Source of the DNA: Caccovicinus sp964425595
Lineage (GTDB): Bacteria; Bacillota; Clostridia; Lachnospirales; Lachnospiraceae
Length of the DNA: 25,290 nt
Direction: 5' to 3'
Assembly (NCBI GenBank): GCA_964425595.1
Contig: CAYRMW010000037.1
Location: forward strand, 1 to 25,290
Both the position numbers and the translations under genes were made by a program. Positions 1-6,733 of this stretch are shown here, one piece after another (the first letter of the stretch is position 1; every line of letters begins with the position of its first letter). The notes under the pieces are model-generated. The model had not been told where the DNA came from, did not search any database, and worked only from the letters and a program-made list of their open reading frames with translations.

Positions 1-171
1 GATATTCAGGATGGTTCTTTTGCCAAGGAGTGGCTGCTGGAGAACCAGGCGGGCTGCCCGCACTTCAATGCCATGAAGAGAAGAGAGGCAGAGCATCCGC
101 TGGAGAAGGTCGGCGCGGAGCTGCGCAAGCTGTACAGCTGGAACGACAACGACAAACTGATCAATAACTAA
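1..171 (+). CDS. ilvC: Ketol-acid reductoisomerase, C-terminal end (partial)
   Basis: The first 56 codons of the window are open and end at TAA 169-171. They begin DIQDGSFAKEWLLENQAG and include REAEHPLEKVG, which is the conserved C-terminal knotted domain of ketol-acid reductoisomerase. This enzyme catalyses the NADPH-dependent isomerisation and reduction of acetolactate in valine, leucine and isoleucine synthesis. The N-terminal Rossmann domain lies outside the window. A strong terminator follows, so this is the end of a transcription unit. The leuCD genes just beyond belong to the same pathway family, so this is a branched-chain amino-acid locus. The identification is strong despite the short fragment. 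Confidence 0.9.
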   Translation, partial: DIQDGSFAKEWLLENQAGCPHFNAMKRREAEHPLEKVGAELRKLYSWNDNDKLINN

Positions 172-203
172 TCGTCCTGCCAATATAAATTGCAGAAAGA
201 CAG

Positions 204-257
204 ACGCTGCGTTTCGCTCGGAATCACGAGGATTTCGGAGAAACGCAGCGTTTTTTG
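204..257 (+). terminator. Rho-independent terminator of ilvC
   Basis: Arms 204-215 (ACGCTGCGTTTC) and 240-251 are a perfect 12-bp inverted repeat, followed at once by a run of six T (251-256). The 24-nt loop can fold a smaller inner stem. It ends the ilvC unit and separates it from the convergent LysR gene, which ends at 260. The minus-strand T-tract is weak, so it may work poorly in that direction. Confidence 0.85.
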
Positions 258-259
258 CA

Positions 260-1141
260 TCAGTAAAGAAATTCCAGAAAGGTTTTCAGCGCGGTCGACG
301 GGTTCGCGGGATGAAAGGCAAAGCCGATGGTCCGTTTGTGGATGGGGCTTTCCATGGGGATCTCAATCAGGCGGCCGGAATCCAGTTCTTTCTGCACCAG
401 CTCCCGGATGACGCAGGCCACGCCAAGGCCGATCTTAACGAATTCGATCAGCAGGTCCATGGTCGTCACTTCCAGGACCTGTTTGGGCCGGATCTGCTTT
501 TCTTTCATATATTCATCGACGTAGCGGCGGGTCATATTGCTCTGGTCCAGGAGCATGATGTTGCCGCATGCAAACAGATCGGCATCCTTGCCCTCCCGCA
601 GGTACAGATTGTCCAGATAGCTGCGGGTGGACACAAAGGTGTCCTGGATATCCATGACCGGGATGAAGGAGAGGCCTGACCGAAGGGAGGGCTCGGCTAC
701 CAGCCCTAGGTCAAGAGTGCGCTGATCCAGCATGGAGATCGTTTTGCCGGTGGACTGGCTCTCAATGGTGATCTTAATGTGCGGATACTGCTCGATGAAA
801 TTCTTCAGGTAGGGCAGCAGGATATATTTGCACAGGGTATTGCTTACCCCGATGCGGAGATGGCCGATATTAAACTCGCGGATACGGCGCAGTTCCTGTT
901 CGCCCTGATTCAGGGTCTGGAATGCGGCCCTGGTGTGCGCGAAGAGAAGCTCACCTTCCGGCGTCAGCTGGACGCCGCGGGAGCTTCGGGTAAACAGGGT
1001 GACCTTCAGGCTGTCTTCCAGCTTGCTGATGGCCTTACTGATGGCAGGCTGGCTGATGTAAAGCTCCTTCGCGGCCCGCGAGATATTGCCTGCCTTCGCT
1101 ACTTCATAAAAAATTTTATACTGGGCCAGATTCTGCTCCAT
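260..1141 (-). CDS. LysR-family transcriptional regulator
   Basis: This 293-aa protein has the length and layout of a LysR-type regulator. The N-terminal winged helix-turn-helix is at about residues 1-60 (FYEVAKAGNISRAAKELYIS, then QPAISKAISKLE), followed by a linker helix and a periplasmic-binding-like effector domain (about 90-293, starting near HLRIGVSNTL). The start at 1141 is set by AAGGAGG lying 7-8 nt upstream on the minus strand. It is divergent from leuC and their promoters overlap, which is the usual arrangement for a LysR protein that controls its neighbour and itself. Control of leuCD, perhaps with a pathway intermediate as co-inducer, is inferred. The effector cannot be read from the sequence. 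Confidence 0.9.
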   Translation of the reverse strand: MEQNLAQYKIFYEVAKAGNISRAAKELYISQPAISKAISKLEDSLKVTLFTRSSRGVQLTPEGELLFAHTRAAFQTLNQGEQELRRIREFNIGHLRIGVSNTLCKYILLPYLKNFIEQYPHIKITIESQSTGKTISMLDQRTLDLGLVAEPSLRSGLSFIPVMDIQDTFVSTRSYLDNLYLREGKDADLFACGNIMLLDQSNMTRRYVDEYMKEKQIRPKQVLEVTTMDLLIEFVKIGLGVACVIRELVQKELDSGRLIEIPMESPIHKRTIGFAFHPANPSTALKTFLEFLY

Positions 1142-1234
1142 GAAGGCCCCTCCTTTCGCCGATCATCGTCGCGGCATCAGCCGGATCGGACAATTTCATA
1201 ACTAAATTTCATGGACTGTATTCTTATTATGTAT

Positions 1235-1263
1235 TTTTATTATAACAATACTTATGCTAAAAT
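1235..1263 (+). promoter_or_regulatory. Putative leuC promoter
   Basis: An extended -10 element, TGCTAAAAT (hexamer TAAAAT 1258-1263), lies 17 bp after a poor -35 (TTTTAT 1235-1240). A weak -35 with an extended -10 fits an activator-dependent promoter. The octamer AATTTCAT occurs twice upstream (1192-1199 and 1205-1212) and is a candidate regulator contact. Confidence 0.55.
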
Positions 1264-1268
1264 GTAAA
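1239..1268 (-). promoter_or_regulatory. Putative LysR-gene promoter, overlapping the leuC promoter
   Basis: Read leftward, TTTACA (1268-1263) and TATAAT (1244-1239) are 18 bp apart, close to consensus. The -35 overlaps the leuC -10 and the -10 overlaps the leuC -35 region, so polymerase is unlikely to occupy both promoters at once. Confidence 0.6.
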
Positions 1269-1297
1269 GCAATAGATGACAAAGGAGGTTATTCGAT

Positions 1298-2560
1298 ATG
1301 GGAATGACAATGACCCAGAAGATTCTGGCGGCCCACGCAGGGCTTTCCGAGGTGAAAGCAGGACAGCTGATCGAGGCGGATCTGGACCTGGTGCTGGGCA
1401 ATGATATTACATCGCCGGTGGCGATCAATGAGATGACGAGGATGACGAAGCAGACCGTTTTTGACAAGGATAAGATTGCCCTGGTCATGGATCATTTTAT
1501 CCCGAACAAGGATATCAAGTCCGCGGAAAACTGCAAGTGCTGCCGTGAATTTGCCTGTCGCCATGATATTACCAATTATTTCGATGTGGGTGAGATGGGG
1601 ATCGAGCACGCTCTGCTGCCGGAAAAAGGTCTGGTGGTAGCCGGCGACGCGGTGATCGGCGCGGATTCCCATACCTGTACCTACGGTGCGCTGGGCGCGT
1701 TTTCTACCGGCGTGGGCAGTACGGATATGGCTGCGGGCATGGTAACGGGGAAGGCCTGGTTTAAGGTGCCTTCCGCCATTCGCTTTGAACTGACGGGCAA
1801 GCCGGGCAGATGGGTCAGCGGTAAAGACGTGATCCTGCATATTATCGGCATGATCGGTGTGGACGGCGCTTTGTATAAGTCCATGGAATTTACCGGCGAT
1901 GGGATCCGGAATCTTTCGATGGACGATCGCTTCACGATCTGTAATATGGCGATCGAGGCAGGCGGAAAGAACGGCATCTTCCCGGTAGATGAGCTGGCCG
2001 TGCAGTACATGAAGGAACATTCCACTCGGGAATTTACCGTGTACGAAGCGGACGAAGACGCGGAGTACGAGGCAACCTACACCATCGATCTGTCGCAGTT
2101 AAAGCCTACCGTATCCTTCCCTCATCTTCCGGAGAATACCAGAACCATTGACCAGGTCGGCGACATCGCGATTGACCAGGTGGTGATCGGTTCATGTACC
2201 AATGGGCGCATGGACGATATGCGGATCGCGGCGCAGGTGATGAAGGGCAGAAAAGTGGCAAAGCATGTACGCTGCATCGTGATCCCGGCGACGCAGGCGA
2301 TCTATCTTCAGTCGCTGAAGGAAGGTCTGCTGGAAATTTTCATTGAATCGGGCGCGGTGGTCAGTACGCCTACTTGCGGTCCCTGCCTTGGAGGGTATAT
2401 GGGCATCCTGGCAGCGGGAGAACGCTGCGTATCCACGACAAACCGGAACTTTGTAGGGCGTATGGGACATGTGGACTCAGAAGTTTATCTGGCCAGCCCG
2501 GCAGTGGCGGCGGCAAGCGCGGTGACCGGAAAGATCTCCTGTCCCTGCGAGCTGGAGTAG
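1298..2560 (+). CDS. leuC: 3-isopropylmalate dehydratase large subunit
   Basis: This 420-aa protein is the catalytic large subunit of isopropylmalate isomerase, an aconitase-fold enzyme that converts 2-isopropylmalate to 3-isopropylmalate in leucine synthesis. The three 4Fe-4S ligands are visible: C300 in GSCTNGR, and C360 and C363 in TCGPCLGG. Other aconitase-family motifs include VMDHFIPNKD, GADSHTCTYGALGAF and NRNFVGRMGH. The length of about 420 aa fits the short form found in clostridia and archaea, not the roughly 465-aa E. coli form. AAAGGAGG ends 9 nt before the ATG. The gene is followed 46 nt downstream by leuD, and the two products form the heterodimer. Confidence 0.95.
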   Translation: MGMTMTQKILAAHAGLSEVKAGQLIEADLDLVLGNDITSPVAINEMTRMTKQTVFDKDKIALVMDHFIPNKDIKSAENCKCCREFACRHDITNYFDVGEMGIEHALLPEKGLVVAGDAVIGADSHTCTYGALGAFSTGVGSTDMAAGMVTGKAWFKVPSAIRFELTGKPGRWVSGKDVILHIIGMIGVDGALYKSMEFTGDGIRNLSMDDRFTICNMAIEAGGKNGIFPVDELAVQYMKEHSTREFTVYEADEDAEYEATYTIDLSQLKPTVSFPHLPENTRTIDQVGDIAIDQVVIGSCTNGRMDDMRIAAQVMKGRKVAKHVRCIVIPATQAIYLQSLKEGLLEIFIESGAVVSTPTCGPCLGGYMGILAAGERCVSTTNRNFVGRMGHVDSEVYLASPAVAAASAVTGKISCPCELE

Positions 2561-2606
2561 AGGAAGAGACGCGGGCGAACAACAGCGATAAGCAAGGAGG
2601 ATGACA

Positions 2607-3092
2607 ATGAAAGCATCGGGACGTGTGTTTAAATATGGAGATAATGTAGATACGGATGTAATTATCCCTGCCAGATACTTAAACGCCACGAAGGGCGAGG
2701 AGCTGGCAAAGCATTGCATGGAGGATATTGACAAGGATTTTATAACCAAGGTGCAGAAGGGCGATATCATTGTGGCCAATAAAAACTTTGGCTGCGGTTC
2801 TTCGCGGGAGCATGCGCCGTTAGCCATCAAGTGCGCTGGAGTGAGCTGCGTGATCGCGGAGACCTTTGCCCGGATCTTTTATCGCAATGCCATTAACATT
2901 GGCCTGCCGATCATCGAGTGTCCGGAAGCCGCAAAGGCGATCGAAAACGGCGACCAGGTAGAAGTGGATTTTGACCGTGGCGTCATTGTCGACAAAACGA
3001 CGGGACAGAGCTTTACCGGTCAGGCATTTCCGCCTTTTATGCAGAAGATCATTACGGCCGGCGGACTGGTCAATTACATCAATGAACAGTAG
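2607..3092 (+). CDS. leuD: 3-isopropylmalate dehydratase small subunit
   Basis: This 161-aa protein is the small swivel-domain subunit that partners LeuC. It shows the family motifs GRVFKYGDNVDTDVIIPARY near the N-terminus, GCGSSREHAP (substrate-binding loop) and FARIFYRNAINIGLP. The size matches the short clostridial form. I chose ATG 2607 because AAGGAGG (2594-2600) leaves a 6-nt spacing. The in-frame ATG at 2601 directly abuts the Shine-Dalgarno and would be poorly initiated. The leucine operon appears to stop here, because leuB does not follow in the window. Confidence 0.95.
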   Translation: MKASGRVFKYGDNVDTDVIIPARYLNATKGEELAKHCMEDIDKDFITKVQKGDIIVANKNFGCGSSREHAPLAIKCAGVSCVIAETFARIFYRNAINIGLPIIECPEAAKAIENGDQVEVDFDRGVIVDKTTGQSFTGQAFPPFMQKIITAGGLVNYINEQ

Positions 3093-3336
3093 GAAGAGGG
3101 CAGAAGATGGACACCGACAACAAAGACTTGGGAATTGACATAAAATATCGCCAGCGTTTTTTAATTGCGAATGTCACGTGCAAAAAGCAACAAAAATGTA
3201 ACACATATGTAAAAAATATTTCTGATTTTTCGAAACTTATCAACGAAAAATGATGATATTTTTATGAAAATGTTACAAAAAAACGAAAAAACAAATTTTT
3301 CCAGCCTGAAAAAACGCCAAAAGTGAGAAGGCTGCA
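3093..3336. other. AT-rich intergenic region between leuD and the cell-wall hydrolase gene
   Basis: About 240 nt here are far richer in A and T than the flanks. They contain TGTAACA (3197-3203) and its reverse complement TGTTACA (3271-3277), A-tracts, and a 6-bp inverted repeat CAGCCT/AGGCTG (3302-3307/3329-3334) directly before the next promoter. I see no convincing leuCD terminator. A-tract curvature or an upstream promoter element is possible. Confidence 0.5.
3107..3253 (+). CDS. Doubtful 48-aa ORF after leuD
   Basis: An ATG at 3107, preceded by GAGGG at a reasonable spacing, opens a 48-codon frame that starts MDTDNKDLGIDIKYRQRF and ends in a lysine- and asparagine-rich tail. I do not recognise it. 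It begins in GC-balanced sequence but runs into very AT-rich DNA, so base use changes within the frame. It could be a small protein translated with leuD, the broken head of a lost downstream gene, or chance. I favour chance or a remnant. Confidence 0.2.
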   Translation: MDTDNKDLGIDIKYRQRFLIANVTCKKQQKCNTYVKNISDFSKLINEK

Positions 3337-3366
3337 TTGACATTTTTGCATCGATTCCCATATAAT
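3337..3366 (+). promoter_or_regulatory. Consensus sigma-A promoter for the hydrolase-deoB-deoC operon
   Basis: TTGACA (3337-3342) and TATAAT (3361-3366) are both perfect, with an 18-bp spacer. Transcription should start near 3373, about 67 nt before the hydrolase start codon. The promoter also rules out the longer reading frame that opens at 3365. Confidence 0.85.
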
Positions 3367-3439
3367 GTGCCTTGGTGAATGGAAAATGATGCGGAAAGTG
3401 GGAGATTATCCCTATCTGCATGAGAAAAGAGGCGAATGT

Positions 3440-4414
3440 ATGGCAACATTACACTCGTTTCTTCAAACTCTTTTCCGGTTTGTCAAGGTGCTGGTGGGAA
3501 ATGTGTCCAAGCGGATGCACCGGAGCGCGGCGGTTCTGACGGTAGGCTGTACGGTGATTGCGGTGGTGTCAATGAACTCCACCAGCTTCGGCGGCGGCGG
3601 GAGGAACGCACTTGCCTTTCGGGTGCAGGCCGCCCCGGAGGATGCGGCAGAAGAAGAGGAGCCGGAAGAAGACCCGGATGTACAGGTTCTGGGCACAGCG
3701 TTCAGCGAGGATCTGTACATCCAGGGACCGGACGCGGAAGCTTACGAAGACGCTGCCGCTGCCTGCGCTGACGGAAAAACAGAGTTTGAAGAAAGCGGAC
3801 GGTTGGCGGAAGCGGAAGACTTAAGCGGCGCGTCAGGGTCTGGCAGCGGACAGACCCTGATTGGCCGCATCCTGGAGCGGGACGCGATGGAGAGCGTGCA
3901 GTCCGGAGAGGCTGTCAGAGAGCGGATTGTGCTGCTCAATAAAGAAGAGCGGGTACGCCAGGTGGGCGACGCTGCGAAGCGGGCGGCTGAGGAAATACAG
4001 CAAAAAGAAGAGGAAGCCAGAAAAGAGGCGCTGCGGATCGCGTACAGTGAAGAGGATTATCAGGTGATGCTGAAGATCGTCCAGGCGGAAGCCGGCGTTT
4101 GCGACAGCACAGGAAAGATCCTGGTAGCGAATGTGATCATGAATCGGGTCAGAAACGAAGAGTTTCCGGACACCATCACGGAAGTGGTGTACCAGGAGTC
4201 GCAGTTTTCGCCGGTGATCGACGGATCGATCGATCGGGTACAGGTGACCCAGGACACTGTGGATTGTGTGAATCGGGCCCTTGATGGAGAGGACTACTCA
4301 CAGGGGGCGCTGTATTTTATGAATCGAACGGCTTCTCAGGAAGTGAATGTGAGCTGGTTTGACAGAACGCTTACATATCTGTTCTGTCACGGCAGCCATG
4401 AATTTTTTAAATAG
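3440..4414 (+). CDS. Cell-wall hydrolase, SleB/CwlJ (Hydrolase_2) domain, exported
   Basis: This 324-aa protein has a signal-anchor-like N-terminus (hydrophobic stretch about residues 30-45, ending near FRVQA/AP) and an acidic linker rich in E, D, A and G. A charged helical segment (about 160-200) leads to a C-terminal Hydrolase_2 domain (about 207-324). E217 in KIVQAEAG is the likely catalytic glutamate, followed by VANVIMNRVRNEEFP, SQFSPV and YFMNRTAS, all typical of SleB-like lytic transglycosylases. I chose ATG 3440 because GAGG lies 7 nt upstream and the promoter -10 overlaps the longer ORF start. The protein probably remodels peptidoglycan outside the membrane. Spore-cortex specificity cannot be inferred, as this domain also occurs in vegetative enzymes. 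Confidence 0.85.
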   Translation: MATLHSFLQTLFRFVKVLVGNVSKRMHRSAAVLTVGCTVIAVVSMNSTSFGGGGRNALAFRVQAAPEDAAEEEEPEEDPDVQVLGTAFSEDLYIQGPDAEAYEDAAAACADGKTEFEESGRLAEAEDLSGASGSGSGQTLIGRILERDAMESVQSGEAVRERIVLLNKEERVRQVGDAAKRAAEEIQQKEEEARKEALRIAYSEEDYQVMLKIVQAEAGVCDSTGKILVANVIMNRVRNEEFPDTITEVVYQESQFSPVIDGSIDRVQVTQDTVDCVNRALDGEDYSQGALYFMNRTASQEVNVSWFDRTLTYLFCHGSHEFFK

Positions 4415-4428
4415 AGGGGGATATCCGC

Positions 4429-5643
4429 ATGGTAAGGCAGAAGGGAAAGAAACGAATATTTCTGATCGTGCTGGACAGCGTGGGGATCGGCGAACTTCCG
4501 GATGCTGCGGATTTTCAGGATACCGGGAGCAATACCCTGCGGGCCGCGGCCGCCAGCCCGTATTTTTCCATGCCAAACCTTGCAAAGCTTGGTCTGTTTC
4601 ACATTGACGGTGTGGAATGGGGGCGCGGGGCGCAGGACGAGACATTCTCCGGCGCGGTGGCAAGGATGGCGGAGCGCTCTATGGGAAAGGACACCACCAC
4701 AGGGCACTGGGAGATCGCGGGTCTGGTTTCGCCGGAACCCCTTCCCTTATTCCCTCATGGTTTTCCGAAGGAGCTTTTGGACGCGCTTTCCAAAGAGACG
4801 GGAAGAGGCGTTCTCTGCAATCTTCCCTATTCGGGAACCGAGGTGATCAAAGATTACGGACGGGAGCATATGGAGACAGGAAAGCTGATCGTCTATACTT
4901 CAGCGGACAGTGTGCTCCAGATCGCCGCGCACGAGTCGGTGGTGCCGGTTGAAGAGCTGTACCGGTGCTGTGAGATCGCCAGGAGGCTGTGCACCGGCCC
5001 CTACGGCGTGGGGCGGGTCATTGCCAGGCCGTTTGAAGGAGAATATCCCTTTAAGCGGACCGCCAGACGCCATGATTATTCGCTGCTCCCGCCCGGCAGG
5101 ACCATGCTGGATGCGATCAAGGAGCAGGGGATGGATGTGCTGGCCGTGGGAAAGATCACGGATATTTTTGCCGGCCGGGGCATCACCGGCATGGTCCGTT
5201 CCGAGGGGAACGCGGATGGGATCCGTCGAACCCTGGAATATGGGCAGAGGGATTTTTGCGGGCTCTGCTTTACGAATCTGGTGGACTATGACATGCTTTA
5301 CGGTCACCGCAACGATGTGGACGGTTATGCCAGGGCGCTGACAGCGTTTGACGAGAAGGTGCCGCAGCTTCTGGCGATGCTTGGGCCGGAGGATATGCTG
5401 ATGATCACGGCGGACCATGGATGCGATCCGAGCACGCCGTCTACGGACCATTCCAGGGAGTATACGCCCTGGATCATTGCCGGGCCCTGCGTCAGGTCGG
5501 GTGTAAATCTGGGAACGCGGGATTCGTTTAGCGATATCGCGGCAACCATCCTGGATTATCTGGGGGTGGAAAAGCCGGGAACCGTGTCCGGAGAAAGCGC
5601 GCTTGGACAGATCCTGAAGACGAGCACGGACGCGGTGTCCTGA
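4429..5643 (+). CDS. deoB: Phosphopentomutase
   Basis: This 404-aa protein interconverts ribose/deoxyribose 1-phosphate and 5-phosphate in nucleoside catabolism. It is a bimetal enzyme of the alkaline phosphatase superfamily. Visible motifs are the metal-binding D16 in VLDSVGIGELPDA, the phospho-acceptor threonine region GKDTTTGHWE (87-95), DYDMLYGHRNDVDGY (286-300), and metal ligands D329 and H330 in TADHGCDP. The length is as expected. GAGGGGG lies 8 nt before the ATG and the gap from the hydrolase gene is 14 nt, so the two are co-transcribed. Together with deoC it lets the cell turn nucleoside pentoses into glyceraldehyde 3-phosphate and acetaldehyde. Confidence 0.95.
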   Translation: MVRQKGKKRIFLIVLDSVGIGELPDAADFQDTGSNTLRAAAASPYFSMPNLAKLGLFHIDGVEWGRGAQDETFSGAVARMAERSMGKDTTTGHWEIAGLVSPEPLPLFPHGFPKELLDALSKETGRGVLCNLPYSGTEVIKDYGREHMETGKLIVYTSADSVLQIAAHESVVPVEELYRCCEIARRLCTGPYGVGRVIARPFEGEYPFKRTARRHDYSLLPPGRTMLDAIKEQGMDVLAVGKITDIFAGRGITGMVRSEGNADGIRRTLEYGQRDFCGLCFTNLVDYDMLYGHRNDVDGYARALTAFDEKVPQLLAMLGPEDMLMITADHGCDPSTPSTDHSREYTPWIIAGPCVRSGVNLGTRDSFSDIAATILDYLGVEKPGTVSGESALGQILKTSTDAVS

Positions 5644-5655
5644 GTCCGGAGAAGG

Positions 5656-5678
5656 TTTCGCGGCGGTCTGCCGCGAAA
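5656..5678 (+). other. Intercistronic hairpin between deoB and deoC
   Basis: TTTCGCGGC (5656-5664) and GCCGCGAAA (5670-5678) form a perfect 9-bp stem with a 5-nt loop. No T-tract follows, so it is unlikely to terminate. It may protect or process the deoB-deoC mRNA. Confidence 0.6.
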
Positions 5679-5698
5679 ACACGGAATGGAGAGTAAGG

Positions 5699-6361
5699 AT
5701 GGACAGGAAAACGATATTAAGCATGGTAGATCATACGCTGTTGGGCCAGACAGCCAGCTGGGAAGAGATCCGGCAGGTCTGCGATGACGCGCTTGCGTAC
5801 GGCACAGCGTCGGTCTGCATTCCCCCATCTTACGTAAAGAGAGTCAGAGAATATCTGGGGGACCGCATGAAGGTCTGCACCGTCATCGGATTCCCAAACG
5901 GCTACCAGACGGAAGCGGTGAAGCGGTTTGAAGCGCAGGACGCGATCGCAAACGGTGCCGACGAGATTGACATGGTGATCAATCTGGGCGATGTAAAGAA
6001 CGGGGATTATCGGAAAGTGCAGGAAGAGATCCGCCAGATCAAAGGGGTCTGCGGGCAAAAGATCCTGAAGGTGATCATTGAGACCTGCCTGCTGACCGAG
6101 AAGGAAAAGATCCGGATGTGCCAGGTGGTGACGAACGCCGGGGCGGATTTCATCAAAACGTCTACCGGATTTTCCACGTCGGGCGCCACCTTCGCGGACG
6201 TGCGGCTCTTTGCGGAGCATGTGGGAGAAAGGGTAAAGATCAAAGCGGCAGGCGGGATCTCCTCCTTTGCGGATGCGGAAACCTTCCTTTCGCTTGGCGC
6301 GTCCAGACTGGGCACCAGCCGCCTGGTGAAGCTGGCCGTGGAAGAACAAAAAAGACCTTGA
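5699..6361 (+). CDS. deoC: Deoxyribose-phosphate aldolase
   Basis: This 220-aa class I aldolase cleaves 2-deoxyribose 5-phosphate to glyceraldehyde 3-phosphate and acetaldehyde. It follows deoB in the pathway and on the DNA. The TIM-barrel catalytic residues are visible: D91 in EIDMVINLG, the Schiff-base lysine K153 in DFIKTSTGF, and K182 in KIKAAGGI. The N-terminus (LSMVDHTLLGQTAS) is typical. Length matches the short bacterial form. The 55-nt gap from deoB holds a hairpin and then GGAGAGTAAGG before the ATG. The stop codon lies within the -35 box of the next promoter. Confidence 0.95.
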   Translation: MDRKTILSMVDHTLLGQTASWEEIRQVCDDALAYGTASVCIPPSYVKRVREYLGDRMKVCTVIGFPNGYQTEAVKRFEAQDAIANGADEIDMVINLGDVKNGDYRKVQEEIRQIKGVCGQKILKVIIETCLLTEKEKIRMCQVVTNAGADFIKTSTGFSTSGATFADVRLFAEHVGERVKIKAAGGISSFADAETFLSLGASRLGTSRLVKLAVEEQKRP

Positions 6362-6386
6362 AAAACAAATACACCTGTTGTATAAT
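6358..6386 (+). promoter_or_regulatory. Promoter of the 6S RNA gene
   Basis: TTGAAA (6358-6363) and TATAAT (6381-6386) are 17 bp apart. The -35 contains the TGA of deoC (6359-6361). The predicted start is near 6393, and the first transcribed segment folds GAAATC/GATTTC (6395-6400/6407-6412), so a short 5' leader may be removed from the RNA. Confidence 0.8.
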
Positions 6387-6423
6387 CGTTACATGAAATC
6401 GCGGGGGATTTCAGACGTTACGC

Positions 6424-6613
6424 GGGTGTGTAATTCCTGGGATGTTCGATACTCTTACCTTATTTGAACCTACAGTATGACATAAGGGATTCCGATATTT
6501 TTAGGCGGATGTCAGGCCTCCTTCGAGTGGAAGGCAAAAGTCTAAGTGAGGTCACCCACCTAGCAGAGCTAGGCGTCAATTAGTAAGAAACGGCATTTTG
6601 GGATTACCAAAGA
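6424..6613 (+). ncRNA. ssrS: 6S RNA
   Basis: This stretch has no ORF, its own consensus promoter and its own terminator. GTAATTCC (6430-6437) pairs with GGGATTAC (6600-6607) with one G-U, and the stem continues inward through several G-U pairs (TGGGATG with CATTTTG). That gives a long, imperfect rod of about 180 nt with a central open region, as in 6S RNA. Segments such as TTATTTGAACCTACAGTATG and CTCCTTCGAGTGGAAGGC look like clostridial 6S RNAs from memory. 6S RNA mimics an open promoter and sequesters housekeeping sigma-factor holoenzyme in stationary phase. The exact ends are estimates, since the transcript probably begins near 6393. Confidence 0.72.
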
Positions 6614-6615
6614 TA

Positions 6616-6647
6616 AAAGCAGCGAGAGATCGCTGCTTTAATTTTTA
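6616..6647 (+). terminator. Rho-independent terminator of 6S RNA
   Basis: AAAGCAGCGA (6616-6625) and TCGCTGCTTT (6630-6639) form a perfect 10-bp stem with a GAGA tetraloop, followed by AATTTTT. Confidence 0.85.
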
Positions 6648-6662
6648 CCGGAAACGCTGTAT

Positions 6663-6694
6663 GAGCCGGGCGCGCGGCGGCGCATGGCCGGCTC
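6663..6694 (+). other. GC-rich hairpin upstream of the permease gene
   Basis: GAGCCGG (6663-6669) and CCGGCTC (6688-6694) can pair around a GC-rich 18-nt loop. No T-tract follows. I see no clear promoter between the 6S terminator and the permease start, so the permease may depend on read-through or a non-consensus promoter in this stretch. Confidence 0.4.
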
Positions 6695-6733
6695 GGGAAC
6701 GCAAGGGAAGAATTTGCAAAGAAAGGATTTTTC

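Noticed and set aside
2601..2606. ATG 2601 as leuD start
   Set aside because: It abuts the Shine-Dalgarno, and homologues start at MKASG-like residues.
3365..3439. Longer start of the cell-wall hydrolase frame at 3365
   Set aside because: It overlaps the perfect TATAAT box at 3361-3366, so it would not be in the transcript. ATG 3440 has its own ribosome site.
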